The position numbers and the translations under genes are program-made. 64,000 nucleotides of DNA from Pleurocapsa sp. PCC 7319 (GTDB taxonomy: Bacteria; Cyanobacteriota; Cyanobacteriia; Cyanobacteriales; Xenococcaceae), in the NCBI RefSeq assembly GCF_000332195.1, contig NZ_KB235919.1, positions 87,038 to 151,037 of the forward strand. Reading direction: 5' to 3'. The notes under the pieces are model-generated. The model made no database searches and was not told where the DNA came from. It saw only the letters and a list, made by a program, of their open reading frames with translations. Below, piece after piece: positions 8,805 to 16,570 of the stretch (the stretch's first letter is position 1; each line of letters begins with the position of its first letter).

Positions 8805-10175
8805 ATGAATTCATCACTTTTCTCTCTTTCTCTTTCATCTCGTTATAGTAGCTTTTTACCTCGATTTTCCAAGCTCGCAAGTGTCAATATTTTCTCCAAC
8901 ATGATGATCCCCTTAGCAGGAATCTGCGACACTGCTTTTCTGGGTCATCTCGCAGATATCCGATACTTAGCAGGAGTAGTTTTAGGAGGTATATTATTTG
9001 ATTATATCTATCGCATATTAAAATTTTTTCGTAGCGGCACTAATGCCATTACTGCTGAAGCAGTAGGTGAAGATAATCATCAAAAAATTCTTTTAGCAGG
9101 TTTAAGAGGTGCTGTAGTTGCCCTGGCGATCGCATCAGTCATTTTAATCTTACAATACCCAATTCATAAACTTGGTTTTGCTATCTTATCGGGTTCTCCA
9201 GACATTGAAGCTTTCGGGCTTGATTACTTTAATGCTCGGATTTGGGGAGCACCAGCAGTTCTGCTTAACTTCGTTCTTATCGGTTGGTTTTTAGGACAAG
9301 AAAAAAGTGCTGTGGTACTAGCAATTTCCATAATCGCTAATGGCTCTAACGCTATTTTAGATTATCTAATGATTAATCAATGGGGCTGGGGAAGTATGGG
9401 AGCTGGATTTGCTACAGCATTAAGTCAATATCTAGCACTAATTGTTGGTTTGATCGGTGTCGCTATTAGTATCAAGTGGAAAACGTTACCCTCAGCTTTG
9501 AATGAGGTCTTCGATTGGCAAGCCCTAAAATCTATTGTTATGCTCAACGGCAATATTTTTATTCGCTGCCTAGCAGTAATTACTGCTTACTCATTATTCA
9601 CCAACCTAAGCGCAGGTATGGGAACTGAGATAATTGCCATCAACGGATTATTGCTACAGATTGTACTTCTCAGTCAATATACAATTAATGGTATTGGTCT
9701 TACTACCCAAACGCTAATTGGAAACTTTAAAGGGAAGGGTGAAACTGAACAAATGATACCTTTATTAACCGTCTCTATTTTTTCCGGCGTAGCAATTTCA
9801 TCTATATTTTCCATAATAACGATTCTGCATCCTCAAGCAATTTTGGGTTTACTCACCAGTCATACCGAAGTCAGTCAATCGGCGATCGCCTACTTAACCT
9901 GGTTACTGCCGCTTTCGACCTGTTGTGCAACTGGTTACATTCTGGAAGGATATGTTGTTGGCTTAAAAGAAGGGACTATACTAAGAAATTCTGCTTTAAC
10001 CGCTTTAAGTTTAGGATTTACTCCTATGGCTGCGATTTCTTGGCATCTTCAAAGCAATCATCTACTTTGGTTATCATTGACTCTTTATATGGCAACACTA
10101 GCAATTGCTTTAGTCGTGAATATTTTTTCACTTCAGAGTAACCAAAATTTGGCATTACAGAGCGAGTTGAAATAA
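8805..10175 (+). CDS. MATE-family efflux transporter (DinF-like)
   Basis: A 456-aa integral membrane protein with about 12 predicted segments in two halves, as in the MATE family. It belongs to the DinF-like branch: an early PLAGICDTAFLGHL motif (about residues 36-49) and FNARIWGAPAVLLNFVLIGW near 145-164. MATE proteins export drugs, metabolites or cations using H+ or Na+. The Na+-handling genes nearby make Na+ coupling attractive, but nothing in the sequence proves it. It follows the ndhD terminator by about 60 bases and probably has its own promoter. Confidence 0.85.
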   Translation: MNSSLFSLSLSSRYSSFLPRFSKLASVNIFSNMMIPLAGICDTAFLGHLADIRYLAGVVLGGILFDYIYRILKFFRSGTNAITAEAVGEDNHQKILLAGLRGAVVALAIASVILILQYPIHKLGFAILSGSPDIEAFGLDYFNARIWGAPAVLLNFVLIGWFLGQEKSAVVLAISIIANGSNAILDYLMINQWGWGSMGAGFATALSQYLALIVGLIGVAISIKWKTLPSALNEVFDWQALKSIVMLNGNIFIRCLAVITAYSLFTNLSAGMGTEIIAINGLLLQIVLLSQYTINGIGLTTQTLIGNFKGKGETEQMIPLLTVSIFSGVAISSIFSIITILHPQAILGLLTSHTEVSQSAIAYLTWLLPLSTCCATGYILEGYVVGLKEGTILRNSALTALSLGFTPMAAISWHLQSNHLLWLSLTLYMATLAIALVVNIFSLQSNQNLALQSELK

Positions 10176-10551
10176 TCAGATTAGTTCCCAATTCAAATTT
10201 GAAATTTTTTTCAGTCATCAAAGTATTAATCAACTCTTTTAACAAAAATTACTTTCTCAATGAAACGTAAAACTCAAAGTCTCCCACCTCTCTGTATCTA
10301 ACAAAAATAAAGGGCAGAATAATACATTCTCTTTCTTCACAGATGAAGAGTCGGGAGAAACTGAGAGTTTAGCTTAAATAACAGTAGAAAAAAATCTACA
10401 TAAGTAGGTAGACAGAATAATTTATGAAACCATACTATTGAGCTGTTTCTCTGTTCCCTGTTCCCTATTTTCTTGCCGTAGGCATTTTATATTTAATTAC
10501 ACCCACCTACTTATATATTTTAATCTAATTGATTAACCTACTTGATATTAA

Positions 10552-10690
10552 ATATCTTTAGGGAGCATCCCACTTTTGCACACTCCTAATTTCTGTTTTT
10601 TGTCAAGTGTATAAAAACCTTGGAAAAAAGGTCATTTTAGCAATGAGTATAATTACTTAATCGAAAAAGTGGGATGCTCCCATATCTTTA
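10552..10690. mobile_element. 121-bp MITE with 9-bp target duplication
   Basis: The element spans 10561-10681. Its ends are GGGAGCATCCCACTTTT (10561-10577) and the exact reverse complement (10665-10681). ATATCTTTA flanks it on both sides (10552-10560 and 10682-10690), a perfect 9-bp target-site duplication. The 120-odd bases hold no gene, so it must be moved in trans. A 9-bp duplication would suit an IS4-type parent, but the family is not proven. Confidence 0.85.
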
Positions 10691-10730
10691 ATCGTGTAAC
10701 TAATTTTTTTATTACTTTTAGTAACTACTA

Positions 10731-10792
10731 AATAAACCAAGCTTTTTATATCTTGTTTGTCAAGTAAAAAGTTTGGTTTATTTTTTAGACTA
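10731..10792 (+). terminator. Strong terminator-like hairpin with no gene before it
   Basis: AATAAACCAAGCTTTTT (10731-10747) pairs with AAAAAGTTTGGTTTATT (from 10767, one mismatch), followed by TTTTT. No coding gene ends nearby on the plus strand; psiE and others are further right. It may end a small RNA from the 10.4-10.7 kb spacer. Confidence 0.45.
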
Positions 10793-11060
10793 CCTACTTA
10801 TGTAGTTTGGATTATTTATCTATAAAGATACCAACTAGTAAATCAAAGAGTAAAGCTATCAGCTACCAACCAATTAAATAGGGTTTTAAACCTGATAGCT
10901 AACTACGGGTGAGCAAGATTATTTTAAGATAAAACTCACTTTACTCGAACAAGCTCTGAATTTTTAATCAGCTATTTAGTTACTATACAAGTAACTAATT
11001 CAACACTTTGAGCCATTAGGTATTAGTTTTCAATTAAAATTGGGAGTTTTTTATTTTTCT

Positions 11061-11117
11061 TGTTCCGATTTTGTCACTTTTTTTGATTAATGTATATGGT
11101 GTAGAAATTAATTTATA
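11061..11117 (+). promoter_or_regulatory. Shared upstream element, copy C
   Basis: TGTTCCGATTTTGTCACTTT is followed by TATATG (11093-11098) and GTAGAAATTAATTT. TTGTCA (11071-11076) and TATATG are 16 bases apart. It is nearest to copy A, including the GAAATTAATTT tail, and lies within 40-75 bases of the start at 11136. Confidence 0.55.
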
Positions 11118-11135
11118 GCTCTTAATTCCCAAGCC

Positions 11136-12101
11136 ATGAAATTCGATTTAAATTTATTAAAAGTTCTTCCATTAGCAACATTATCAATTGCACTTTTAGC
11201 ACCAGGAAAAATTGCTGAAGCTGCTGGCGGTTACGGTGCTGAGACTGGTTACGGTGCTGAGACTAGTTACGGTGCTGATGCTGGTCATGGTCCTGCTACT
11301 GGCGGATATGGTGCTGAAACTGGTTACGGTGCTGATGCTGGTCATGGTCCTGCTACTGGCGGATATGGTGCTGAAACTGGTCACGGTGCTGATGCTGGTC
11401 ATGGTCCTGCTACTGGCGGATATGGTGCTGAAACTGGTTACGGTGCTGATGCTGGTCATGGTCCCGCTACTGGCGGATATGGTACTGATGCTGGTCACGG
11501 TGCTGATGCTGGTCATGGTTCCGCTACTGGCGGATATGGTGCCGATGCTGGTCACGGTGCTGATGCTGGTCATGGTCCTGCTACTGGCGGATATGGTGCC
11601 GATGCTGGTCACGGTGCCGATGCTGGTCACGGTGCTGATGCTGGTCACGGTGCCGATGCTGGTCACGGTGCTGATGCTGGTCACGGTGCCGATGCTGGTC
11701 ACGGTGCCGATGCTGGTCACGGTGCTGATGCTGGTCACGGTGCCGATGCTGGTCACGGTGCCGATGCTGCTGGTGGTCCTCTAGGAATTCCTGAGTTCCT
11801 TGTCTCTAAAAAAGCACAGCGAATTGAATTTTTCAGTTTCTTAACTGCAATTGGTTTAGGAATAATTATTCCTGAGTTTGTTTATAAACCTAGAAAGAAT
11901 AGTCAATCGCAAAATTCTAGCGCAAATCAGCAAGAACAAACAGCAGAAATCAAACAAGATACTCCATCTTTAAAAGTTGTTTCTGAAAATACAAAAACAC
12001 TAAGTGTAGCTGCTGACAATACAGAAAAATCTAACAATCAAGACACGATTGAATTTAAAAATCAAAGCGAGCAAGATCAAGAAGATCAGAAAGCTGCCTA
12101 A
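11136..12101 (+). CDS. Exported Gly/His-rich tandem-repeat protein with C-terminal membrane helix
   Basis: A 321-aa protein of unknown function. Residues 1-30 form a signal sequence (LLKVLPLATLSIALLAPG...AEAA). Residues 31-210 are low-complexity repeats. First come about seven 19-residue units of the GGYGAETGYGADAGHGPAT type (57-bp DNA period), then about ten GADAGH hexamers (18-bp period). A hydrophobic segment follows near 231-246 (FFSFLTAIGLGIIIPEF), then a polar Gln/Lys/Glu tail. The 25 or so regularly spaced His residues suggest metal binding or pH buffering, but this is inference. The repeats are near-identical at DNA level and must vary in number between strains. They also leave long open shadow frames on both strands. 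psiE follows after 54 bases. Confidence 0.8.
   Translation: MKFDLNLLKVLPLATLSIALLAPGKIAEAAGGYGAETGYGAETSYGADAGHGPATGGYGAETGYGADAGHGPATGGYGAETGHGADAGHGPATGGYGAETGYGADAGHGPATGGYGTDAGHGADAGHGSATGGYGADAGHGADAGHGPATGGYGADAGHGADAGHGADAGHGADAGHGADAGHGADAGHGADAGHGADAGHGADAGHGADAAGGPLGIPEFLVSKKAQRIEFFSFLTAIGLGIIIPEFVYKPRKNSQSQNSSANQQEQTAEIKQDTPSLKVVSENTKTLSVAADNTEKSNNQDTIEFKNQSEQDQEDQKAA
11226..11770. repeat. Nested 57-bp and 18-bp coding tandem repeats
   Basis: The left part repeats every 57 bases. The right part (about 11590-11765) repeats every 18 bases with only C/T changes at third positions of Gly-Ala-Asp-Ala-Gly-His codons. Synonymous variation alone implies selection on the peptide or very recent expansion. 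Confidence 0.9.
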
Positions 12102-12155
12102 ATAGATAATTTTAACAAGTAACAAAATCGCAAAACTGTAGTAAAAAATAGAATC

Positions 12156-12605
12156 ATGAATAATACAATGGGTGTTCAAAGCAATAATCGTTCTTTCGAG
12201 TCTAGATTCAGTCTTAAGCGGATGTTTAAAAGTCTCGATAACTTCCAAGACGTACTTGTCTTCGGCTGCGGGATTGCTTTGGTATTTAAAATGTGTCTGG
12301 TCTTAGTAGATACTTTTATGGGATTAAGCGCAGGAGCAGATATTAAGCAAGTTACTGGTCAAAGTCTCTTTTTATTAATCTTAGTAGAATTATTCCGCCT
12401 AGTGGCAGTTTATTTAAAACATCATCGCATCTATGTGGGCGTAGCGGTAGAACTTGCTGTTGTATCTGCCTTAAGAGAAGTAATTGTTGAAGGTATAATT
12501 CACCTGAGTGCAATGCACATCTTCGCTATCTGTGCTTTCTTAGCCTCTATGGGAGCTCTGATGTTTATTAGCTATAAAGTCGAAGATTTACCAAAAGAAC
12601 ACTAA
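12156..12605 (+). CDS. psiE: PsiE-family membrane protein
   Basis: A 149-aa protein with a polar start and about four membrane segments from residue 30 on. The VELFRLVAVYLKHHRIYVG and VSALREVIVEG stretches are characteristic of the PsiE (phosphate-starvation-inducible) family. The biochemical role of PsiE is unknown, and phosphate regulation cannot be assumed here: no Pho box was seen. It follows the Gly/His repeat gene by 54 bases and ends at a clear terminator, so the two are likely one operon. Confidence 0.8.
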   Translation: MNNTMGVQSNNRSFESRFSLKRMFKSLDNFQDVLVFGCGIALVFKMCLVLVDTFMGLSAGADIKQVTGQSLFLLILVELFRLVAVYLKHHRIYVGVAVELAVVSALREVIVEGIIHLSAMHIFAICAFLASMGALMFISYKVEDLPKEH

Positions 12606-12639
12606 TCTACATTAATTAAATAATGTTGAGTTTATAATA

Positions 12640-12675
12640 AACATTCCAATTCTTACCTAATTGGAATGTTTTTAT
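12640..12675 (+). terminator. Rho-independent terminator after psiE
   Basis: AACATTCCAATT (12640-12651) and AATTGGAATGTT (12659-12670) form a perfect 12-bp stem with a 7-base loop, followed by TTTTA. It is 34 bases after the psiE stop. Confidence 0.88.
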
Positions 12676-13053
12676 ATTTAGAATTCGTAGTTAATAGTGA
12701 ACAAGTTTAAATAAAGATATATACAGGTTGCCAATAAAATCTGTAATAGCTGTTCCAAGTAATTAGGGTTTACTTAGATCAAATAAAGGAAGTTATTAGT
12801 AGTTAGTACATGAGGCGAACCAAATCGCCTTTGTTAGTAGTTAGTCATTCAAATATAGTCTTGAACTATACCTAAACGGAGACACTATAAAGACAGTGGA
12901 GTCTTATACTCAATTTGTTTTTAGTACTTAATTTAAACTAAAAACTAAAGACTAATGACTAAAAACTTTGATAAAAAAATACCTCCTATCTCATTGAATA
13001 TTTTGTTAATCAATGTAAGTAGATTTAGCATAACTACTACTTAGTTTATTTTT
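12676..13053. other. Intergenic region between psiE and a convergent stress gene
   Basis: About 380 AT-rich bases. I see short TTAGTAGTTAGT-like direct repeats around 12795-12845 and a weak AGGCGA/TCGCCT hairpin (12813-12830), but no gene. Confidence 0.4.
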
Positions 13054-13587
13054 CTACTGGTTATTAGAAGCTAATTTTTCTTCAGAAGTAATATCATTTG
13101 AATCTGATTCTCCCGCAATCGCCAAACGCACAATTAAAACTGAACAAGGCGCATGATGAGTAACATAGTTACTAACACTACCAAGAAACATTTCTTTAAT
13201 GCCTTTAAGACCACGACTGCCAACCAAAATTAAATCAGCTTCCCAAGTATCTGCTAATTCACAAATCGTCCGTCCTGGATTGCCAGTTAATTGAGTGTAT
13301 TCAGTGGCTACTCCTTCTTCTGTTGCTTGCTGAGTTAGTTGCTGTAAAAAATCAATGCCCCACTGTTTATACTCTTCTAACTTTTCGTGATACATTTCGT
13401 AATTACGATCATCTACTATTGGATAATAAGCATAAGTTGGCAACATAGGATAACCTGCTTCTTCATCCGATAAAACGTGCAAGAGCATCAAAGTTGAACC
13501 AGTCGTTTTGGCAAGTGCTACTGCTGAATTAAAGACAGACTTGTTTCTTTCGGAACGGTCTACTGCTACCAGGATTCTATTGATCAT
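13054..13587 (-). CDS. Universal stress protein (UspA family)
   Basis: A 177-aa single-domain protein. The start MINRILVAVDRSE and the ATP-binding motif G-x2-G-x9-GS (GSRGLKGIKEMFLGSVSNYV, about residues 123-142) are those of ATP-binding UspA proteins. It ends HHAPCSVLIVRL plus an acidic tail. Such proteins act in the cytosol as dimers and are induced by starvation or other stress. It is monocistronic and differs in its middle region (PMLPTYAYYPIVDD) from the twin Usp genes at 38.9-40.2 kb. Confidence 0.9.
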   Translation of the reverse strand: MINRILVAVDRSERNKSVFNSAVALAKTTGSTLMLLHVLSDEEAGYPMLPTYAYYPIVDDRNYEMYHEKLEEYKQWGIDFLQQLTQQATEEGVATEYTQLTGNPGRTICELADTWEADLILVGSRGLKGIKEMFLGSVSNYVTHHAPCSVLIVRLAIAGESDSNDITSEEKLASNNQ

Positions 13588-14052
13588 CTTAATTTACCTC
13601 TAATCCACCTCTTTAAGCGTTAAATAAATAATACTTTGAGACTGATAATTCTTTTGTATACAACCAAGTTGAGGAACTTGTGAAGATTTTTGATCGTGTC
13701 ACAAAAAAAGATTGTATTGAGAGAAATTGAAACTTGATTTAATTTTCCTCTAGGGAGCTTTTTAATCAGTGTCGTGGTATTCTCTCGACTATAATACCTA
13801 TAACTATTTTGATAATAAATCTAGTAGAAGATAGATTACTCTCATTTGCTTATTAATTTTTAACGTATAATCATAATTAATTAAGCTATTTTAAATAAAA
13901 GAAACTTTACTCAAATCATTCTCTCCTTAACTAGATATCTAAAAGCAGAGAGCGGTGCGATCTATAAGAAAATCTGGCGATCCAACTTACAGTCAGTGCA
14001 GATACTCCACTAACCAAGTTGCGTTTTTTTATATCAACTATTAAAGATAAAA
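13588..14052. other. Divergent intergenic region
   Basis: About 465 AT-rich bases between the stress protein and the receiver gene. They must hold both promoters. I see no clear operator, hairpin or gene. Confidence 0.4.
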
Positions 14053-14526
14053 ATGAACGTAAAATCCTGTCGTCAAAGAATTAAAGCTAATAATTCTAAC
14101 GTACCTATTATCTTAGTTGTAGAAGATGATGAAGATAACCTACTGTTTATTTCCCAAACGCTAATTTTATTAAACCATAATTTTGTTACAGCAGATACAG
14201 GCAAAGATGCTCTAAATTTAGCAACTAAATATGAGATAGATCTAGTTATTCTTGATTTAGTACTGCCAGATATAAATGGATTTGAGGTAATTAGTCTTCT
14301 TAAACAACATAAATTAGCTAAAAATATGCCCATTATCGCTATTTCTGCTCTAGCTAGAAAGCAAGAAATAGATAGAGCTTTTGAGGCTGGTTGCGATGAT
14401 TATCTAAGTAAACCCTATTTTATTGAAGACCTAAAACAGAAAATTCGCCACTATTTAGCTTCTTTTTTTCAAAAAAACATATTTGAAAACTCATTTTGCT
14501 CATACAAGCTATCTGCTATCTGCTAG
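14053..14526 (+). CDS. Single-domain response regulator (receiver only)
   Basis: A 157-aa protein with a receiver domain at about residues 18-135 and no output domain. The acidic pocket is EDDEDN, the phosphoacceptor Asp is in VILDLVLPD (about residue 71), and the conserved Lys is in LSKPY (near 119). Receivers of this type (CheY/DivK-like) signal by protein contact or as phosphorelay links. No kinase adjoins it; the sensor kinase at 32.5 kb is one candidate partner. The Ser/Cys/Tyr-rich tail of some 20 residues is unusual. It sits just before the replication module. Confidence 0.88.
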   Translation: MNVKSCRQRIKANNSNVPIILVVEDDEDNLLFISQTLILLNHNFVTADTGKDALNLATKYEIDLVILDLVLPDINGFEVISLLKQHKLAKNMPIIAISALARKQEIDRAFEAGCDDYLSKPYFIEDLKQKIRHYLASFFQKNIFENSFCSYKLSAIC

Positions 14527-14688
14527 CAGCTTCTGCGTAAACTAGCTTAACAATATACTAAAATTTCCTCTACCCTTGAAAAACTACACAGAAACAATTG
14601 AATATCATTTTTTACTGGTTCTTCGCAGTTTCAGTACCTCATGGTTACTATTGATTCTGTCTTGGTCAACTTTTTATGAAAAAATTAA

Positions 14689-15783
14689 TTAATCAATATT
14701 TATACATTTAATCTTTTGAGGATTGATCTGAAACTGAATTTTAGTGCGATTGCGTTTTCCTGCCAACTCTTGTGCTTCGTGAATATAATCATCTTGGTTA
14801 AGTTGTTCGATAGTACGCCATAAAATTTTGTTGTTACGAGACTTATTACTACCTAAAAGATCGAGATTTTTAAGTAAACAATTCTTAGATATTAATAGAT
14901 ACTGACCATCCCTTAATCGATCCCACTTCATTCTGCTGGCTAAATAAATCAGTAGCTTAGATTTATAGTCGCGTTTAGCATTGCCTCCTGACCTTTCTTT
15001 AATATCAATAGTGCTCGAAAAAAGCACATCATGATCTGGTCTTGACGAACCTTCAAAAAACTCAAGCGCAACAGTGTAGGCATCAGCTAGTTCGTAGGTA
15101 TAGTCTGCCGCCTTAGCTAAATCAAAATTACGGGGAACCTTGTCAATTTCGTAATCTCGAATGCGAAGAATACTTTTGACAGTAACTTTAGCACCCACTT
15201 GCTCTCCCTTTTGCAAGGAACGAGCAAAGACTAATTCTGTACGATGCAAAGCTACCAAATCTTGGTTTAGTTGCGATCGCACACGGGCAGTAAATCCACC
15301 ATCTTTGGTTTTAGAGTATCCTAAACTCTCTAGCAAATCATTAGAACGAAAGGATATCAAAGGACCATTACCCTGACCAGCTGCTTCTCGATATAAATAG
15401 AGAATGATACTTACTTGTCTCGGATTCAAGAAAGTCAGCAGAGCTAAAAACAAACGCTGAATTCGACAGTCACTGATTTTTTCTAAAGCTTTATTGATCC
15501 CTATATCGTTACAAACACTTAAGTCTAAATCATTATATTGAGCCTCTAATTCGCTCCATTCAGCTTGAGAAAGCTCATTTAGGGCAACACGTCGAGTAAC
15601 TGCTAACTCTCGGTCATCTTCAGGATCGGCATCAACCTGCATCTCCAGATAATAACTGCTTTTATCTTTCCTGAGAATTGGCAATCGTACATCAGGATTT
15701 CTGAGGGATGCTGAGGCTCTAGGTAATACCATCAATAGCTGCCCATCCACCGAAAAAAATTCGTTAGCTTCTCTTTCACTCAC
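14689..15783 (-). CDS. Probable plasmid replication initiator (iteron-side Rep)
   Basis: A 364-aa soluble protein. I do not recognise a named family with certainty. The support is context: its start is about 105 bases from an array of eight iterons, in the divergent layout usual for theta-replicating plasmids. Its helical, basic C-terminal half (SKLLIYLASRMKWDRL near 281-296, then a Leu-rich helix) looks like the winged-helix fold of Rep initiators, and there is an LNPRQVSIILYLYREA helix near 118-133. No nuclease or ATPase motif is visible, as expected for an iteron-binding protein. It could instead be a copy-number regulator for the large protein at 16.6 kb. Confidence 0.55.
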   Translation of the reverse strand: MSEREANEFFSVDGQLLMVLPRASASLRNPDVRLPILRKDKSSYYLEMQVDADPEDDRELAVTRRVALNELSQAEWSELEAQYNDLDLSVCNDIGINKALEKISDCRIQRLFLALLTFLNPRQVSIILYLYREAAGQGNGPLISFRSNDLLESLGYSKTKDGGFTARVRSQLNQDLVALHRTELVFARSLQKGEQVGAKVTVKSILRIRDYEIDKVPRNFDLAKAADYTYELADAYTVALEFFEGSSRPDHDVLFSSTIDIKERSGGNAKRDYKSKLLIYLASRMKWDRLRDGQYLLISKNCLLKNLDLLGSNKSRNNKILWRTIEQLNQDDYIHEAQELAGKRNRTKIQFQINPQKIKCINID

Positions 15784-16570
15784 TACTTTAATGTCATATC
15801 TATAAATATCTTCTATAAAAATATTAACCTTAAATTCTCTTGATTCAGAAACAGTAGCAGTCTCTAAAGTTTACATAACTTAAACTTTACCTGTGAAGCT
15901 CGCGTACGATTTTACCTGTGAAGCTCGCGTATTTTTTTTTCTTCTACCTGTGAAGCTCGCGTACAGTTTTACCTGTGAAGCTCGCGTATTTTTTTTGGCT
16001 TTTCAAAATTAAAAAACCAATCATAACAGTACCTTGTGAGATTTCACCTGTGAAGCTCGCGTATAGTTTTACCTGTGAAGCTCGCGTATTTTTTTTTCTT
16101 CTACCTGTGAAGCTCGCGTACAGTTTTACCTGTGAAGCTCGCGTATTAGTAACTTTATACTATTGAATTAGTATTTTTACCAATGTTAAGCTGCGAGAGA
16201 ACTAAAGAAAAACAGAGGGAGATTGAGTAGAGACCAAAAAAGTTTAGTAATCCAGTAAAGCCACTGTAAAAAAATAATTCAGTAACTTATCAGCTCCATT
16301 TTAAATTTGCACATAAAAATAGAGCCTAGATTCCATGCGATGAATATAAACACAAATCTAAGCCCCACCTACAAACCATTGTCATTTCCCTGGCAGGGGA
16401 AACGGCAAAAAATGATAATTATCCAAACATAGTTATTATTCTACCGTTAATCTTTTGAGATTGAAAGCAAAATGCCAAAATTTTTAATTAAATTTAGCAT
16501 TTGTGGGCTTTGTAGTGCTTATTCAACATGGGATTAAGGCTTCAAACAAAATTTGAAAGTCTTTAATCTA
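15784..16570. other. Putative replication origin region
   Basis: A 790-bp gene-free region between two divergent replication genes. It holds the iterons (15889-16145), poly-T tracts between them, a TTTCCC/GGGAAA hairpin (16385-16402), a near-match to a DnaA box TTATCCAAA (16419-16427) and AT-rich DNA. A short frame across the iterons (CEARVFF-type repeats) is an artefact of the repeats. Confidence 0.65.
15889..16145 (+). repeat. Eight perfect 18-bp iterons in two identical quartets
   Basis: ACCTGTGAAGCTCGCGTA occurs at 15889, 15914, 15946, 15971, 16046, 16071, 16103 and 16128. Within each group of four the steps are 25, 32 and 25 bases, and the second group is displaced exactly 157 bases from the first. 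The 75-base gap between groups carries a decayed ACCTTGTGAG. Iterons of this size and spacing bind replication initiators. The arrangement points to duplication of a four-iteron block. Confidence 0.93.

Larger units (their letters stand above)
10396..10805. repeat. 410-bp element bounded by a 16-bp perfect inverted repeat
   Basis: CTACATAAGTAGGTAG at 10396-10411 is exactly reversed and complemented at 10790-10805. Related CACCTACTTAT and AACCTACTTG sequences lie inside near 10505 and 10537. A MITE has inserted within it. It could be an older non-autonomous element or a folded RNA locus; no ORF is present. Confidence 0.5.
10176..11135. other. 960-bp non-coding region with nested elements
   Basis: No gene. 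It contains an imperfect inverted repeat around 10268-10370, a TTCCCTGTTCCCT tract (10454-10466), a 16-bp inverted repeat bounding 10396-10805, a MITE with target duplication (10552-10690), a terminator-like hairpin (10731-10792) and, at the right end, copy C of the shared promoter motif. Confidence 0.6.

Noticed and set aside
11196-11784. Long open frames on both strands over the Gly/His repeat (186 and 190 codons)
   Set aside because: Each is the same 18- and 57-bp DNA repeat read in another frame (VTSIST and MVLKLV patterns). The frame with a signal peptide, membrane helix and normal C-terminus is the real one.
15889-16145. CRISPR array
   Set aside because: Repeats are 18 bp with 7- and 14-base spacers that recur in the second quartet, and no cas genes are present. 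This is an iteron array.
15975-16166. 63-codon frame through the iterons (CEARVFF repeats)
   Set aside because: It consists of iterons and poly-T spacers translated by chance; no ribosome binding site or family.
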